Source: Fodinibacter sp963707895
GTDB taxonomy: Bacteria > Actinomycetota > Actinomycetes > Actinomycetales > Dermatophilaceae
Direction of reading: 5' to 3'
NCBI GenBank assembly: GCA_963707895.1
Contig: CAVPRS010000003.1
Location: 496,001-560,000 of the forward strand
DNA: 64,000 bases
Below the pieces are notes generated by a model. That model was not told the origin of the DNA and ran no database searches. It worked only from the letters and a program-made list of their open reading frames with translations. Within the stretch, counting starts at the first letter, position 1. Every line of letters starts with the position of its first letter. The position numbers and the translations under genes were made by a program. Positions 26,040-33,350 of this stretch are shown here, one piece after another.

Positions 26040-27017
26040 ATGGTCATGGACGATCAACTGCCAACGAAGGCCTCCGACTTCCCGGACGAGCACCCCGAAT
26101 CGCGCCGTGACGCCGCGCCAACAGCTGGATCCGTGAGCAGTGCCGACGACGAAGCGCACCCGGCACCCGACTATTGGGACCCAGAGTTCTGGAGCGGACC
26201 AGAGCAGGTCTTGCTTGCGGTCGTCGGCCTGGGAGCTCCGGTGTTGCTGTGGTTCACGCTGGTCGACCACCTGCCGGAGGCTTGGACCGACTGGGCTGAG
26301 ATACCCATTCTTGGTTTTGGAGACCTGATGGCTGCAGCGCTCTTCATGTACGTCTACGGGTCCGCGCGGGCCTTGCTGCGATACGTGCTCAACGGCCGCC
26401 CGACTCCAATGGACTCGGTACTTCCATCGTCACGCGCAACCTGGCCTGACGTTGTTGAACCTCCGCGACATCCTGAACCCGGCGAGACGGCCCCCTTGCG
26501 GCTCCGTCATGCCGACTCCGGGGTGGTACCGCCTCCGGTCCTGGTCGAGAGACTCACCCACTGGTCGATGTTGGCGCTGGGTGTCCCATTCGCTGTCGTC
26601 TCTTGCTGGTTGACGGTGTGGGCCTTCACAGAAGGGCAGCCCCTACTGTCGCTGGCGTGCGTTCCAGGCGTGTTGCTCGGAGGCGTCCTCGTGTACTGGT
26701 GGACGCGCATGCAACTCGTGGCCGGTCCGGACGGCATCCTGATACGGCGCGAGTTCCGGGGCCACCACATTCGATGGTCCGACCTGGACTACATCGAATT
26801 TGACGAGCTCCCCGCCAACGACGAGTTCAACGGGTCGACGAACATCGTCTTCGTCACCCGCGAGCAGGTGCGGATCTCCGAACCGAACCTGTCAGGCAGC
26901 ACCGAACCCGGAGGCTACCTGTACACGTTGGCCCAAAACCTCCTCGCGATGCGTGATGCGTACGCTCCCGCGCCCGGACACCCTGGCACCGAAGGAACGG
27001 ACCCGTCCGAGGTGTAG
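26040..27017 (+). CDS. four-helix membrane protein with a PH-like C-terminal domain
   Basis: About 325 residues; the ATG at 26040 or 26046 is likely, and the frame is open further upstream. After an acidic N-terminus come paired helices (VLLAVVGLGAPVLLWFTLV and LMAAALFMYVYGSARALL), a polar loop, then WSMLALGVPFAVVSCWLTVW and SLACVPGVLLGGVLVYWW. The end has MQLVAGPDGILIRREFRGHH and IRWSDLDYIEFDEL, which resembles a bacterial PH-like domain. No family name is certain and the function is unknown. It stands alone between the HxlR gene and a convergent gene. Confidence 0.6.
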   Translation: MVMDDQLPTKASDFPDEHPESRRDAAPTAGSVSSADDEAHPAPDYWDPEFWSGPEQVLLAVVGLGAPVLLWFTLVDHLPEAWTDWAEIPILGFGDLMAAALFMYVYGSARALLRYVLNGRPTPMDSVLPSSRATWPDVVEPPRHPEPGETAPLRLRHADSGVVPPPVLVERLTHWSMLALGVPFAVVSCWLTVWAFTEGQPLLSLACVPGVLLGGVLVYWWTRMQLVAGPDGILIRREFRGHHIRWSDLDYIEFDELPANDEFNGSTNIVFVTREQVRISEPNLSGSTEPGGYLYTLAQNLLAMRDAYAPAPGHPGTEGTDPSEV

Positions 27018-27069
27018 TACATGCCTGCACAAGAGTGTGACGGATCGAGGGCCGTCGGTCGTTTCCTAC

Positions 27070-27098
27070 CCGCTCTCCGACAACTGTTGTGCGAGCGG
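27070..27098. terminator. nested hairpin between convergent genes
   Basis: The outer arms CCGCTC (27070-27075) and GAGCGG (27093-27098) enclose ACAAC-T-GTTGT. It lies between the stop of the membrane protein gene (27017) and the stop of the opposing gene (27162), which suits a bidirectional terminator. Confidence 0.45.
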
Positions 27099-27161
27099 CC
27101 CCAGCGTCAGGGGCGCAGCCGAGCGAAGTGGCGTGCCAATCCTCTGCGTATGCAGGCAGCG

Positions 27162-27614
27162 TCAGGCGGGGAAGTCGGACCCGCCATCCAGACGCAGCCT
27201 GAGCAGGACGTCCAGAGCCACCGAGTCACCGTCCCGGCCACCCGCTCCGACCTGGAGCGGCGCGTCGCTGGGCTCGATGTGGACGCCGGCCAACCGTCCG
27301 CGCAGGCTGGGCGCCACGACGAGGACGTACCAGCGGCCGTCCGTGCCGACGGCAGCCCGGTGGTCCCGTCGCACGTACCAGCCGACGACGTCGGTGCGCA
27401 GGCTCCCGCCGCCGCTGTAGGGCCGCGCCCGCAGCCGGGTGGGCTCGACGCCCGCCGACCGCATCGCCTCGGCGAAGGCCGCCACCATCGGTGCGGTCCG
27501 CCGCGCCTCGGCCTCCGCCGCCCGCGCTGCGGCCGCGTGGTGGTACTCGGCGTTCTCTCGCGCCTGGCGGCGACGGACGGCGGCCGGGTCTGTCGGCTCG
27601 CTCTCCGGTGTCAT
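27162..27614 (-). CDS. hypothetical protein, basic N-terminal helix
   Basis: 150 residues from the ATG at 27614. The N-terminal third is a charged, Ala-rich helix (RRRQARENAEYHHAAAARAA). The rest is beta-rich: YSGGGSLRTDVVGWYVRR, then AAVGTDGRWYVLVVAPSLRG and RLAGVHIEPSDAPLQVGAGG. I do not recognise a family. The codon bias and lack of competing frames support a real gene, cytoplasmic, function unknown. Confidence 0.6.
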   Translation of the reverse strand: MTPESEPTDPAAVRRRQARENAEYHHAAAARAAEAEARRTAPMVAAFAEAMRSAGVEPTRLRARPYSGGGSLRTDVVGWYVRRDHRAAVGTDGRWYVLVVAPSLRGRLAGVHIEPSDAPLQVGAGGRDGDSVALDVLLRLRLDGGSDFPA

Positions 27615-27787
27615 CGGCCGATCATCGCAGCGCGTGACACCAGCCGTAGGCCCGGGCGTCGGCAAAAGCAGGCGAAGCCGCCGATCGCGGGTCTGGAGAG
27701 TTCCATGGCGGGCTGTCCGGCCTTTCGGCCAGGAATACCGCCTCGTCCGCGCGTCGTTCGCTCCCGCAACCACACGAAGGGCTTGTC

Positions 27788-28042
27788 ATGACCCTGGACG
27801 AAGCCATCGCGGCGGTCGAAGCGACACTCGACTCCGCGCATCTGCGCGTCGACCGCCGTCGCGCCCGCGAGGACTCGGCCTCGTATCTTCTCGTGGTCCT
27901 CGACACCAGCGGCCGGAACCATCACGACGGGCCGATCGCCAACGGTCCGCGCCTGGTTGACAAGCAGAGCGGTGAGGTCATCAGGCTGGTCGTTCCCGAT
28001 GCGGTTGCCCGGGCAAGTCGAATGTCACCTGTCCGAACCTGA
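27788..28042 (+). CDS. YrhB / Imm35-like small protein
   Basis: 84 residues with AAGGG upstream of the ATG. The segment NGPRLVDKQSGEVIRLV closely follows the (G)PxLVDKxTGEV pattern of YrhB-domain and immunity-35-type proteins, and the preceding strand is SASYLLVVLDTSGRN. In other bacteria such proteins occur as orphans or as immunity partners of polymorphic toxins. No toxin gene is adjacent here, so I treat it as an orphan. Confidence 0.55.
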   Translation: MTLDEAIAAVEATLDSAHLRVDRRRAREDSASYLLVVLDTSGRNHHDGPIANGPRLVDKQSGEVIRLVVPDAVARASRMSPVRT

Positions 28043-28100
28043 CGACGCACGGGAGGGACCGGGTTGCTGGCGTCGGCAACGGCAAGGTCTTGACGGCTCG

Positions 28101-28115
28101 CTTGCATTTTGCAAG
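28101..28115 (+). promoter_or_regulatory. palindromic operator of the VOC-HxlR operon
   Basis: CTTGCATTTTGCAAG has perfect 6-bp arms around TTT. It ends nine bases before the ATG of the VOC gene, so a bound protein would block the promoter or initiation region. The HxlR regulator encoded by the second gene is the likely binder. Confidence 0.6.
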
Positions 28116-28124
28116 TATCTCCGC

Positions 28125-28529
28125 ATGAGCCTCTTCATCACCTGTCCCGTCCACAGCGTCGAGCGCGCGACCGCCTTCTACACCGCCCTCGGCTGGACGC
28201 TCAACACGGAGATGTCCGATCACAACGTCTCGTGCTTCGCCATCGCCCCCGAGCAGTACCTCATGCTTGGCAGCCGCGAGATGTATGCGAGCGTCGGCGG
28301 CGCCGAGGAGCTGGTCGGCGGACCGGACACCCCCTCAAAGGTCACGGTTTCCTTTGACCTCGGCAGCCGCGAAGCGGTCGACGAGCTGGTCGACCGCGCG
28401 GGTGCGGCTGGAGGACGGATCGGCGACATCGACGACTACCCCTTCATGTACCAGCGCCAGTTCGACGATCCCGACGGCTACCACTACTCGCCGTTCTGGA
28501 TGAAGCCGAACACCGATCCCACCGAGTGA
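28125..28529 (+). CDS. VOC-superfamily (glyoxalase/bleomycin-resistance-like) protein
   Basis: 134 residues from the ATG at 28125. VOC pattern: CPVHSVERATAFYTALGWTL (first beta-alpha-beta unit), YLMLGSREMYASVGGAEEL, then KVTVSFDLGSREAVDELVDR and YQRQFDDPDGYHYSPFWM with the usual DPDG and a metal-type ligand region. Members include lactoylglutathione lyase-like enzymes and antibiotic-binding proteins; substrate unknown. Its stop overlaps the start of the HxlR gene (GTGA), so the two are translated together. Confidence 0.85.
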   Translation: MSLFITCPVHSVERATAFYTALGWTLNTEMSDHNVSCFAIAPEQYLMLGSREMYASVGGAEELVGGPDTPSKVTVSFDLGSREAVDELVDRAGAAGGRIGDIDDYPFMYQRQFDDPDGYHYSPFWMKPNTDPTE

Positions 28530-28807
28530 GCGACCTCGCCGCGGCCCTCGACATCATCGGAAGCCGGTGGGCCCTGCGCATCGTGGAGCGGCTGCTCGAA
28601 GGCCCCCAGCGCTACGGCGACCTCCAGCGCGACCTGGGAGCGCCGACGAACATGCTTGCGACTCGCCTGCGCGAGCTTGAAGCGGCTGGCGTGCTGACCC
28701 GCCTGCCTCTTCGGCACAACACGCGGGCTTATGCACTGACTGATCGAGGCCTCGCCTTGCGCGAGGCGATCACTGCACTCGGACGCTGGGGTGCCGACGA
28801 GAAGTAG
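28526..28807 (+). CDS. HxlR-family transcriptional regulator
   Basis: 93 residues from a GTG that overlaps the preceding stop by 4 nt. The winged helix is complete: LAAALDIIGSRWALRIVERL, EGPQRYGDLQRDLGAPTNML, ATRLRELEAAGVLTRLPL and YALTDRGLALREAITALGRW. It probably represses its own operon through the palindrome at 28101 and responds to the VOC protein's ligand. The usual N-terminal sensor Cys of HxlR proteins is absent. Confidence 0.85.
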   Translation: MSDLAAALDIIGSRWALRIVERLLEGPQRYGDLQRDLGAPTNMLATRLRELEAAGVLTRLPLRHNTRAYALTDRGLALREAITALGRWGADEK

Positions 28808-29111
28808 TCCGGCACCCTCGACACACCGCGATCGTGCCCACGAGCTGGTGCCCTCGGGTCCGGGCGGCTCACCGCGTGGCTGCCATCCTTCGGGCGAGCC
28901 CAGAACGCCTGTACCCGGAGGTGCATTTGGCTGACCGAGGTCCTCGCCGGCCGGCCGCTCGCCGCCGGGTCGACCTTGCTGTTCGCCACCCTGCGGCCGA
29001 TCGTCCCTGCACCGCGGGATCGGGCCTCGCCCAGCACCGCGGCCACGGAAGGTCCCTACTCGATATATTCGGGGATGTCGGCGGGCAGCCGCCGGGTAGC
29101 GGGAGGTCATC
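28808..29111. other. intergenic region
   Basis: About 300 nt between the HxlR gene and the next gene. A weak inverted pair GGCACC...GGTGCC just after the HxlR stop may be a terminator. I see no convincing gene; the promoter of the gene at 29112 should lie here, possibly near the AT-rich TCGATATATTCGGGG around 29059. Confidence 0.4.
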
Positions 29112-29819
29112 ATGAGAGCGTTCGCCGATGACGGCGGCCTGTCCTCGTTGAGCGGGCCGCTGATGATCAGCCTCCTGCTGGTGCTGCTGGTGCCGCTGGT
29201 GCTGGCGCTGACCACGACCGTGATCGTGTGGCGGGTGTACCGGCGCGTCCGCCGCTGGCGGGGATGGCACCGGGGCGCGGCCGCGATCCATTCGCGAGCA
29301 CTGATGCCCGGGCCGGGACGTGACATCGCCCGGTTGCGTGGTGACTTGCGCAAGGAGGTCGAGGCAGCCGACGTGATGCTGTCTCGCGCGAAGGACGGCC
29401 GGCTGTTCGTCGCCGACGCCCGTGCCCTCATCGACGAGCTCAAGATCAACGCCACCGCGGTGGATGCCGACCTCGCCAGCATCCAGGAGTACGCGGACGT
29501 GACCCAGCAGCGCAGCGCCCTTGACGCGCTTGGTCCCCAGGTCGCGAAGCTGATCCAGACCAGCTACCTGGCCCGGCAGACGATGCTGCAAACCGAGATC
29601 GCGGACCGCGAGCGACACCTCACAGACCTCAGCGAGCACGTCGAGCGGCAGGCCGCCGCGTTGAAGATCTACCGTCAGGGGGCGCACGGCCTCGACCTGG
29701 ACGACCCACACGGCAACGTCGACAGCTCGAGCGACTCGCAGTCACGGAGCCCAGCCAGTAGCACGAGCTACCCACCGGGCAAGTCCTCGCCGAACTGGGG
29801 GTCAGCCGGGATCCGTTGA
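29112..29819 (+). CDS. membrane-anchored coiled-coil protein
   Basis: 235 residues from an ATG with GGGAGG upstream. Residues about 17-42 form one helix (LMISLLLVLLVPLVLALTTT), followed by a basic stretch VWRVYRRVRRWRGWHRG that should stay in the cytoplasm. Residues 75-195 are mostly helical with heptad-like spacing (IARLRGDLRKEVEAADVMLS and ADRERHLTDLSEHVERQAAA). The tail is Ser-rich and polar. It looks like a cytoplasmic coiled coil tethered to the membrane. No family is recognised and it stands alone. Confidence 0.65.
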   Translation: MRAFADDGGLSSLSGPLMISLLLVLLVPLVLALTTTVIVWRVYRRVRRWRGWHRGAAAIHSRALMPGPGRDIARLRGDLRKEVEAADVMLSRAKDGRLFVADARALIDELKINATAVDADLASIQEYADVTQQRSALDALGPQVAKLIQTSYLARQTMLQTEIADRERHLTDLSEHVERQAAALKIYRQGAHGLDLDDPHGNVDSSSDSQSRSPASSTSYPPGKSSPNWGSAGIR

Positions 29820-29886
29820 ACGACTGCAACGCAGCGGCTTGCCAGACTCGCCCCCGATGTGGCCGATCGCAGTTGGGGATGTCGGC

Positions 29887-30159
29887 TTACGCCACCCATG
29901 AAGTAGAGATGGAGTATTCGTCCCCGTCGGTTTCCTGGCGGTGGGCGTACGCCAGGCGGTCGGCGTCGCGCTCGGGAAGGAAGCCTGAGTCTCGGCGACA
30001 GTCGTGGCAGACCGCGACGGCTCGTCGGCCCAGGTGGACGACCTCGATGAGGTGAGGACGGCAGGCGCCGTCGTCTCCATGGTGGTGGTCGCGTCGATGG
30101 ACCGCGTCGACGGTGCAGGCGGCCACCGCTGCGGACTGGTTGTGTGTCGCGTCAGACAT
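29887..30159 (-). CDS. small zinc-ribbon-like protein with a repeated leader
   Basis: 90 residues from the ATG at 30159, with GGAGG upstream. The N-terminal half is rich in His and Asp (VHRRDHHHGDDGACRPHL); the C-terminal half has VAVCHDCRRDSGFLPERDAD with a CxxC and then RLAYAHRQETDGDE. It may bind zinc. Similar small proteins exist in actinobacteria without a known role. The 57 nt around and upstream of its start are nearly the same as before the unrelated gene at 49621. Confidence 0.6.
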   Translation of the reverse strand: MSDATHNQSAAVAACTVDAVHRRDHHHGDDGACRPHLIEVVHLGRRAVAVCHDCRRDSGFLPERDADRLAYAHRQETDGDEYSISTSWVA

Positions 30160-30213
30160 GACGACCTCCACCCTCGGTCAGGCAGGTCGCCCAACCTGTT
30201 GCCCTCAAGGAGC
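30157..30213 (-). repeat. shared 57-bp leader, copy A
   Basis: 50 of 57 positions match 49882-49938 without gaps. Read towards the gene it contains CAGGTTGGGCGACCTG (perfect CAGGT/ACCTG hairpin arms), an overlapping GGGC...GCC(T) pair, and then the ribosome binding site and ATG. The two downstream genes are unrelated beyond their first residues MSD. Confidence 0.75.
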
Positions 30214-30289
30214 AGGCGGGGGTGGCCGCTGATACTCCGTACTGCGCGACCGCATGTGGACGTCGAGGGCAAACCGAACAGCAGCCGCC

Positions 30290-30460
30290 CTACCGGTTCG
30301 GCAGCGTTCCCTTGTCATCGGGGCGCGGGCTGGCCCTCAGTTCCTCAGGGACCTGCCTTGCCCCGAGGGCGACGATGAGGATCAGTAGGATCGCGGCGCA
30401 GATTCCGATGATGACCACGCAACTCATCACGAATGGGTCGCTACCCAGCAGGGAACGCAC
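30290..30460 (-). CDS. 56-residue single-pass membrane protein
   Basis: A GTG at 30460 with GGAG seven bases upstream opens a 57-codon frame. One strong transmembrane helix (MSCVVIIGICAAILLILIVA) is followed by a polar tail ARQVPEELRASPRPDDKG. No family is recognised. It has the same length and layout as the small proteins at 4625 and 55533. It may be expressed together with the zinc-ribbon gene downstream (131 nt gap). Confidence 0.55.
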   Translation of the reverse strand: MRSLLGSDPFVMSCVVIIGICAAILLILIVALGARQVPEELRASPRPDDKGTLPNR

Positions 30461-30881
30461 CAAGGGACTCCTCTCCCACCGCGAGCGATCTTCGTCGGGT
30501 CATTCGGACATGGCCCTGCAACCAACGGTGACACAGAACGCCGTTCCACACCGGGAAACCGGTCGGAGTGGTCCAGTGCACCTTGAAAGTCACCTAGCCC
30601 TCTCCCGGACCGTCGGTAAGAAGTCCATGACGTCCTTGAGCTCGGCCCTGAGTGCAGCAATGCCCTGATCGCAGCCGGCGCGACCATCGTTGACGGATGC
30701 CGAGATGAGTCCACCTTCTGCTCTCGACCCCTGATCAGGGATTCAATCCGGCCAAGGGTCTCCACGTTGACGGAGCAGAGCGCTGGTCTCCCTGACCATG
30801 GCCTGACTCGATGAAGGAAACGTCGCGGGGTGGGGCGGTCACTCCTGCTGAGTGACCGCCCCAGCTGCGCTCACGTCCGGT
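30461..30881. other. intergenic region without a recognisable gene
   Basis: About 420 nt. Open frames on the minus strand translate to Arg/Ser/Pro-rich sequence with no motif. I see nothing that supports a gene. Confidence 0.4.
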
Positions 30882-31166
30882 CTAGCGCGAAGCGAGTTCC
30901 AGCCAGGCGAAGTCTCCCGTGAAGCGTGTCTCGCTCTTCATGGTCGTGTTGGCCTTGACCCACTCGGCGAGCGCGGCATCTGCTGCCCTTGCGTGTTCCT
31001 CGGACTCCCACTGGCTCACCGAGACCACTCGGTCGTCTTCGAACATGACGCCGTAGGAGATGTATCCGGGGGTACCGGTGACGATCGGGATCACACCGGC
31101 GCGTGCCTTCGCCTCGAGCGCGTCCTTGTCCTCGTCGTGCGTGTAGATGACGACCCGTCCATACAT
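30882..31166 (-). CDS. ABM-like dimeric alpha/beta-barrel protein
   Basis: 94 residues from an ATG with AGAGGAG upstream. Pattern: MYGRVVIYTHDEDKDALEAK, GVIPIVTGTPGYISYGVMFE, then DDRVVSVSQWESEEHARAAD, which is the strand-helix order of ABM/EthD-like barrels including the S-x-W-E-S-E-E-H signature. Probably a small monooxygenase-like or ligand-binding protein in the cytoplasm. It stands alone. Confidence 0.7.
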   Translation of the reverse strand: MYGRVVIYTHDEDKDALEAKARAGVIPIVTGTPGYISYGVMFEDDRVVSVSQWESEEHARAADAALAEWVKANTTMKSETRFTGDFAWLELASR

Positions 31167-31419
31167 GGAGAGCTCCTCTTTGCCGGACCGAGATGACGGC
31201 CGAGTGGCCGCCTCTCCCTGCCCGGTCCTCGAAACCTAACTCTGATCGCGCCCCCCGGCCATAGCCCACCTGAGCGTTACGAGCACCTGGGCCGCAGTAG
31301 GCCCTGCACCGCCTCGCCGTGGTCGGCCTCGAGCTCGTCGACACGCTTCACGAAAGGTGCGACGCTGGATGCCGCGGTTGGCCTGTCCTCGGGCGTCGTC
31401 GGCCAGCAGGGAGGTTCCT

Positions 31420-31581
31420 ATGCGCCGTGTTCTGTGTCTGATGGGGATCCACCACTGGGAACATCACGTCAATCGCGAGATGGGCGGCAAGGGCGCAGGC
31501 TTCGACCTGTGCTCCCGGTGCGGTCGAGAGAAGAAGGCGTACGACGAGGGTGGAAACCCGGGCTTCAAGGGGCTGCTCTAG
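31420..31581 (+). CDS. 53-residue zinc-ribbon protein
   Basis: Start ATG at 31420, with AGGGAGG upstream. The sequence has LCLMGIHHWEHHVN, then LCSRCGREKKAYD. Its layout of C-x-x-G-x-H-x-W followed by C-x2-C-G is like the small DUF1660-type zinc ribbons found in phages and actinobacteria. The metal ligands would be one Cys/His pair and the CxxC. Function unknown. Confidence 0.65.
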   Translation: MRRVLCLMGIHHWEHHVNREMGGKGAGFDLCSRCGREKKAYDEGGNPGFKGLL

Positions 31582-32040
31582 GTCCCTGGCCAGGCAAACC
31601 CGCGATGAGTACGTGGCGATGAGACGCATGACGGTCCGTCCGGAACTGCTTGATACATGGGCAATCCGGGTGGTCACCGGCGCTTGAAGTTTCTGTGCGA
31701 TCGCAGCTGGTCAGGTCGAGAGCCGTCTCATGGGGACTTCGACATGACGACGGCGGCAAGGTCCCAGTCGTACTTCACGGACGCGGCAGCGATACGCGTC
31801 GCACCTCGCTGGAAGACCTTCGGATGGGTGCCGGCACGCCCTTGCCGGTCAGGTCGTCACCTGCGACGTCCTGCGTGCCCACGCGGGCCAGGGCGGCGTC
31901 ATGCTTCTCGCCAACCGGCCGGGCACGGCTGACGCCTCGACGATGCGGTCCCAGCGGCTGCCCGCCATTGCCGGACCGCCGATTCGTAGTGGCCGAGGGG
32001 TGTGCGGTCCGCGAGAAGAGAGCCCCTTGCGGACCCTGGA

Positions 32041-32054
32041 TGTTAAGGCTAACA
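32041..32054. promoter_or_regulatory. LacI-type operator 1
   Basis: TGTTAAGGCTAACA, with GGA before it, is a near-perfect palindrome (TGTTA/TAACA arms). It repeats at 32163 with the same flank. The spacing of 122 bp, close to twelve helical turns, would allow looping by a tetrameric LacI protein. Confidence 0.65.
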
Positions 32055-32162
32055 AGTGGGTCAGTTGGGGCTCCTTTCGCGCCAGATGAGCGGCCAGGGG
32101 CTCTCGGGGCGCCTCAACTGGCACCCGATTCGTGATCTCGTGGTTCTTGCGCTGCACCCGGA

Positions 32163-32176
32163 TGTTAGGGCTAACA
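32163..32176. promoter_or_regulatory. LacI-type operator 2
   Basis: TGTTAGGGCTAACA has perfect TGTTAG/CTAACA arms around GG. It lies 81 nt before the start of the binding-protein gene, in promoter position. The LacI protein at the end of the operon is the best candidate binder. Confidence 0.7.
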
Positions 32177-32256
32177 TTCCCACCACGGCCCCTCGGGCCG
32201 GAAGAGCAAGCCCCCATTTCCGGCATAGCAGCCGGCCAGGTCAAGGAGGACCACAC

Positions 32257-33249
32257 ATGAGGAAACGCATGCTGGCAGGAGCGGTTCTGATGGGGGCGAT
32301 GTCGCTCGTCATCTCTGGTTGCGGCTCCGCGGATCCGGGCACCGGCTCTTCCTCCTCGGGTGGTGGGACGTCCGACATGATCAAGGTCGGGTTCGCTCAG
32401 ACCGGGTCGGAGAGCGGCTGGCGTTCCGCGAACACGGAGTCCATGAAGGCGGCCTTCTCCAAGGAGAAGGGGTTCGACCTCACCTTCAATGCCGCGGACA
32501 ACGAGCCCGCAGCCCAGATCGCAGCGGTGCGCTCGTTCATCAACCAGAAGGTGGATGCGATCGTCATGGCCCCGATCGTCGAGGACGGGTGGGACGACGT
32601 CCTGAAGGAGGCCCAGGCCGCCAAGATCCCGGTGATCCTCGAGGACCGCACCGTGACGGCCCCCGACAGCACGTTCGCGAGCTGGGTGGGACTCGACTTC
32701 AAGAAGGAAGGCGTGACCGCCGGGACGTGGGCCAAGGAGCAGTACGGCAGCACCGACACCAACATGGTCGTGCTCGAGGGCACCACCGGCTCGGCGCCGG
32801 CGAACGACCGTGCTGCCGGGTTCGACGAAGCCATTGCAGGGAGCAAGATCAAGAAGATCGACTCGCAGACCGGCGACTTCACGCGTGACGGTGGAAAGAA
32901 GGTCATGGAGGGCTTCCTGCAGAAGTACGGCGCCGACGGCATCGACCTGGTCTTCGCGCACAACGACGACATGGCCCTGGGCGCCATCGAGGCGATCGAG
33001 GCCGCGGGAGCCAAGCCTGGCGAGGACATCAAGATCGTCTCCATCGACGCGGTCAAGGACGGCATGCAGGCGCTCATCGACGGCAAGATCAACTACATCG
33101 TCGAGTGCAACCCACTGCTGGGTGAGCTGGCCGCCGGCCTGGTCAAGGACGTGCTCGCCGGCAAGCCCGTCGAGAAGGCGAACTACGTCAAGGACGACTC
33201 CTTCACCAAGGAGCAGGCCGCCGCAGTCATCGATTCACGCAAGTACTGA
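32257..33249 (+). CDS. sugar ABC transporter substrate-binding lipoprotein (YtfQ/FruE-like)
   Basis: 330 residues with AAGGAGGA upstream. A lipoprotein signal (MRKRMLAGAVLMGAMSLVIS then GCGS, lipid Cys about 22) is followed by a Ser/Gly linker and a two-lobe periplasmic-binding fold: KVGFAQTGSESGWRSANTES, FNAADNEPAAQIAAVRSFIN, VDAIVMAPIVEDGWDDVLKE and FAHNDDMALGAIEAIEAAG. The GSESGWR/N start and the two-permease operon place it with YtfQ (galactofuranose) and FruE (fructose) binding proteins. The exact sugar is not readable from sequence; fructose or a furanose fits the operon and the GH32 gene nearby. Confidence 0.88.
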   Translation: MRKRMLAGAVLMGAMSLVISGCGSADPGTGSSSSGGGTSDMIKVGFAQTGSESGWRSANTESMKAAFSKEKGFDLTFNAADNEPAAQIAAVRSFINQKVDAIVMAPIVEDGWDDVLKEAQAAKIPVILEDRTVTAPDSTFASWVGLDFKKEGVTAGTWAKEQYGSTDTNMVVLEGTTGSAPANDRAAGFDEAIAGSKIKKIDSQTGDFTRDGGKKVMEGFLQKYGADGIDLVFAHNDDMALGAIEAIEAAGAKPGEDIKIVSIDAVKDGMQALIDGKINYIVECNPLLGELAAGLVKDVLAGKPVEKANYVKDDSFTKEQAAAVIDSRKY

Positions 33250-33286
33250 GGCATTCCGTACTCCCCTGAACGACAAGTGAGCACGC

Positions 33287-33318
33287 GATCGGGGGGCTGG
33301 TCTTCCGGCCCCCCGGTC
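33287..33318 (+). terminator. hairpin after the binding-protein gene
   Basis: GATCGGGGGGCTGG (33287-33300) pairs with CCGGCCCCCCGGTC (33305-33318) around a TCTT loop; the 14-bp stem includes two G-U pairs. Placed between the binding-protein and ATPase genes, it probably stops or stabilises part of the mRNA so that binding protein exceeds the membrane parts, as known for such operons. Confidence 0.65.
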
Positions 33319-33350
33319 GGTGTGCCGCACACACTGGAGAGGTGGCTGAC

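Larger units (their letters stand above)
31582..32256. other. upstream region of the sugar ABC operon
   Basis: About 675 nt. The last 220 nt carry two LacI-type operators (32041 and 32163) and the ribosome binding site of the first ABC gene. The earlier part has open frames in several registers but no recognisable protein; a decayed gene is possible. Confidence 0.5.

Noticed and set aside
31650..32135. Open frame before the sugar operon
   Set aside because: Its 3' part covers the first LacI operator (32041-32054), and the translation has no motif or family pattern.
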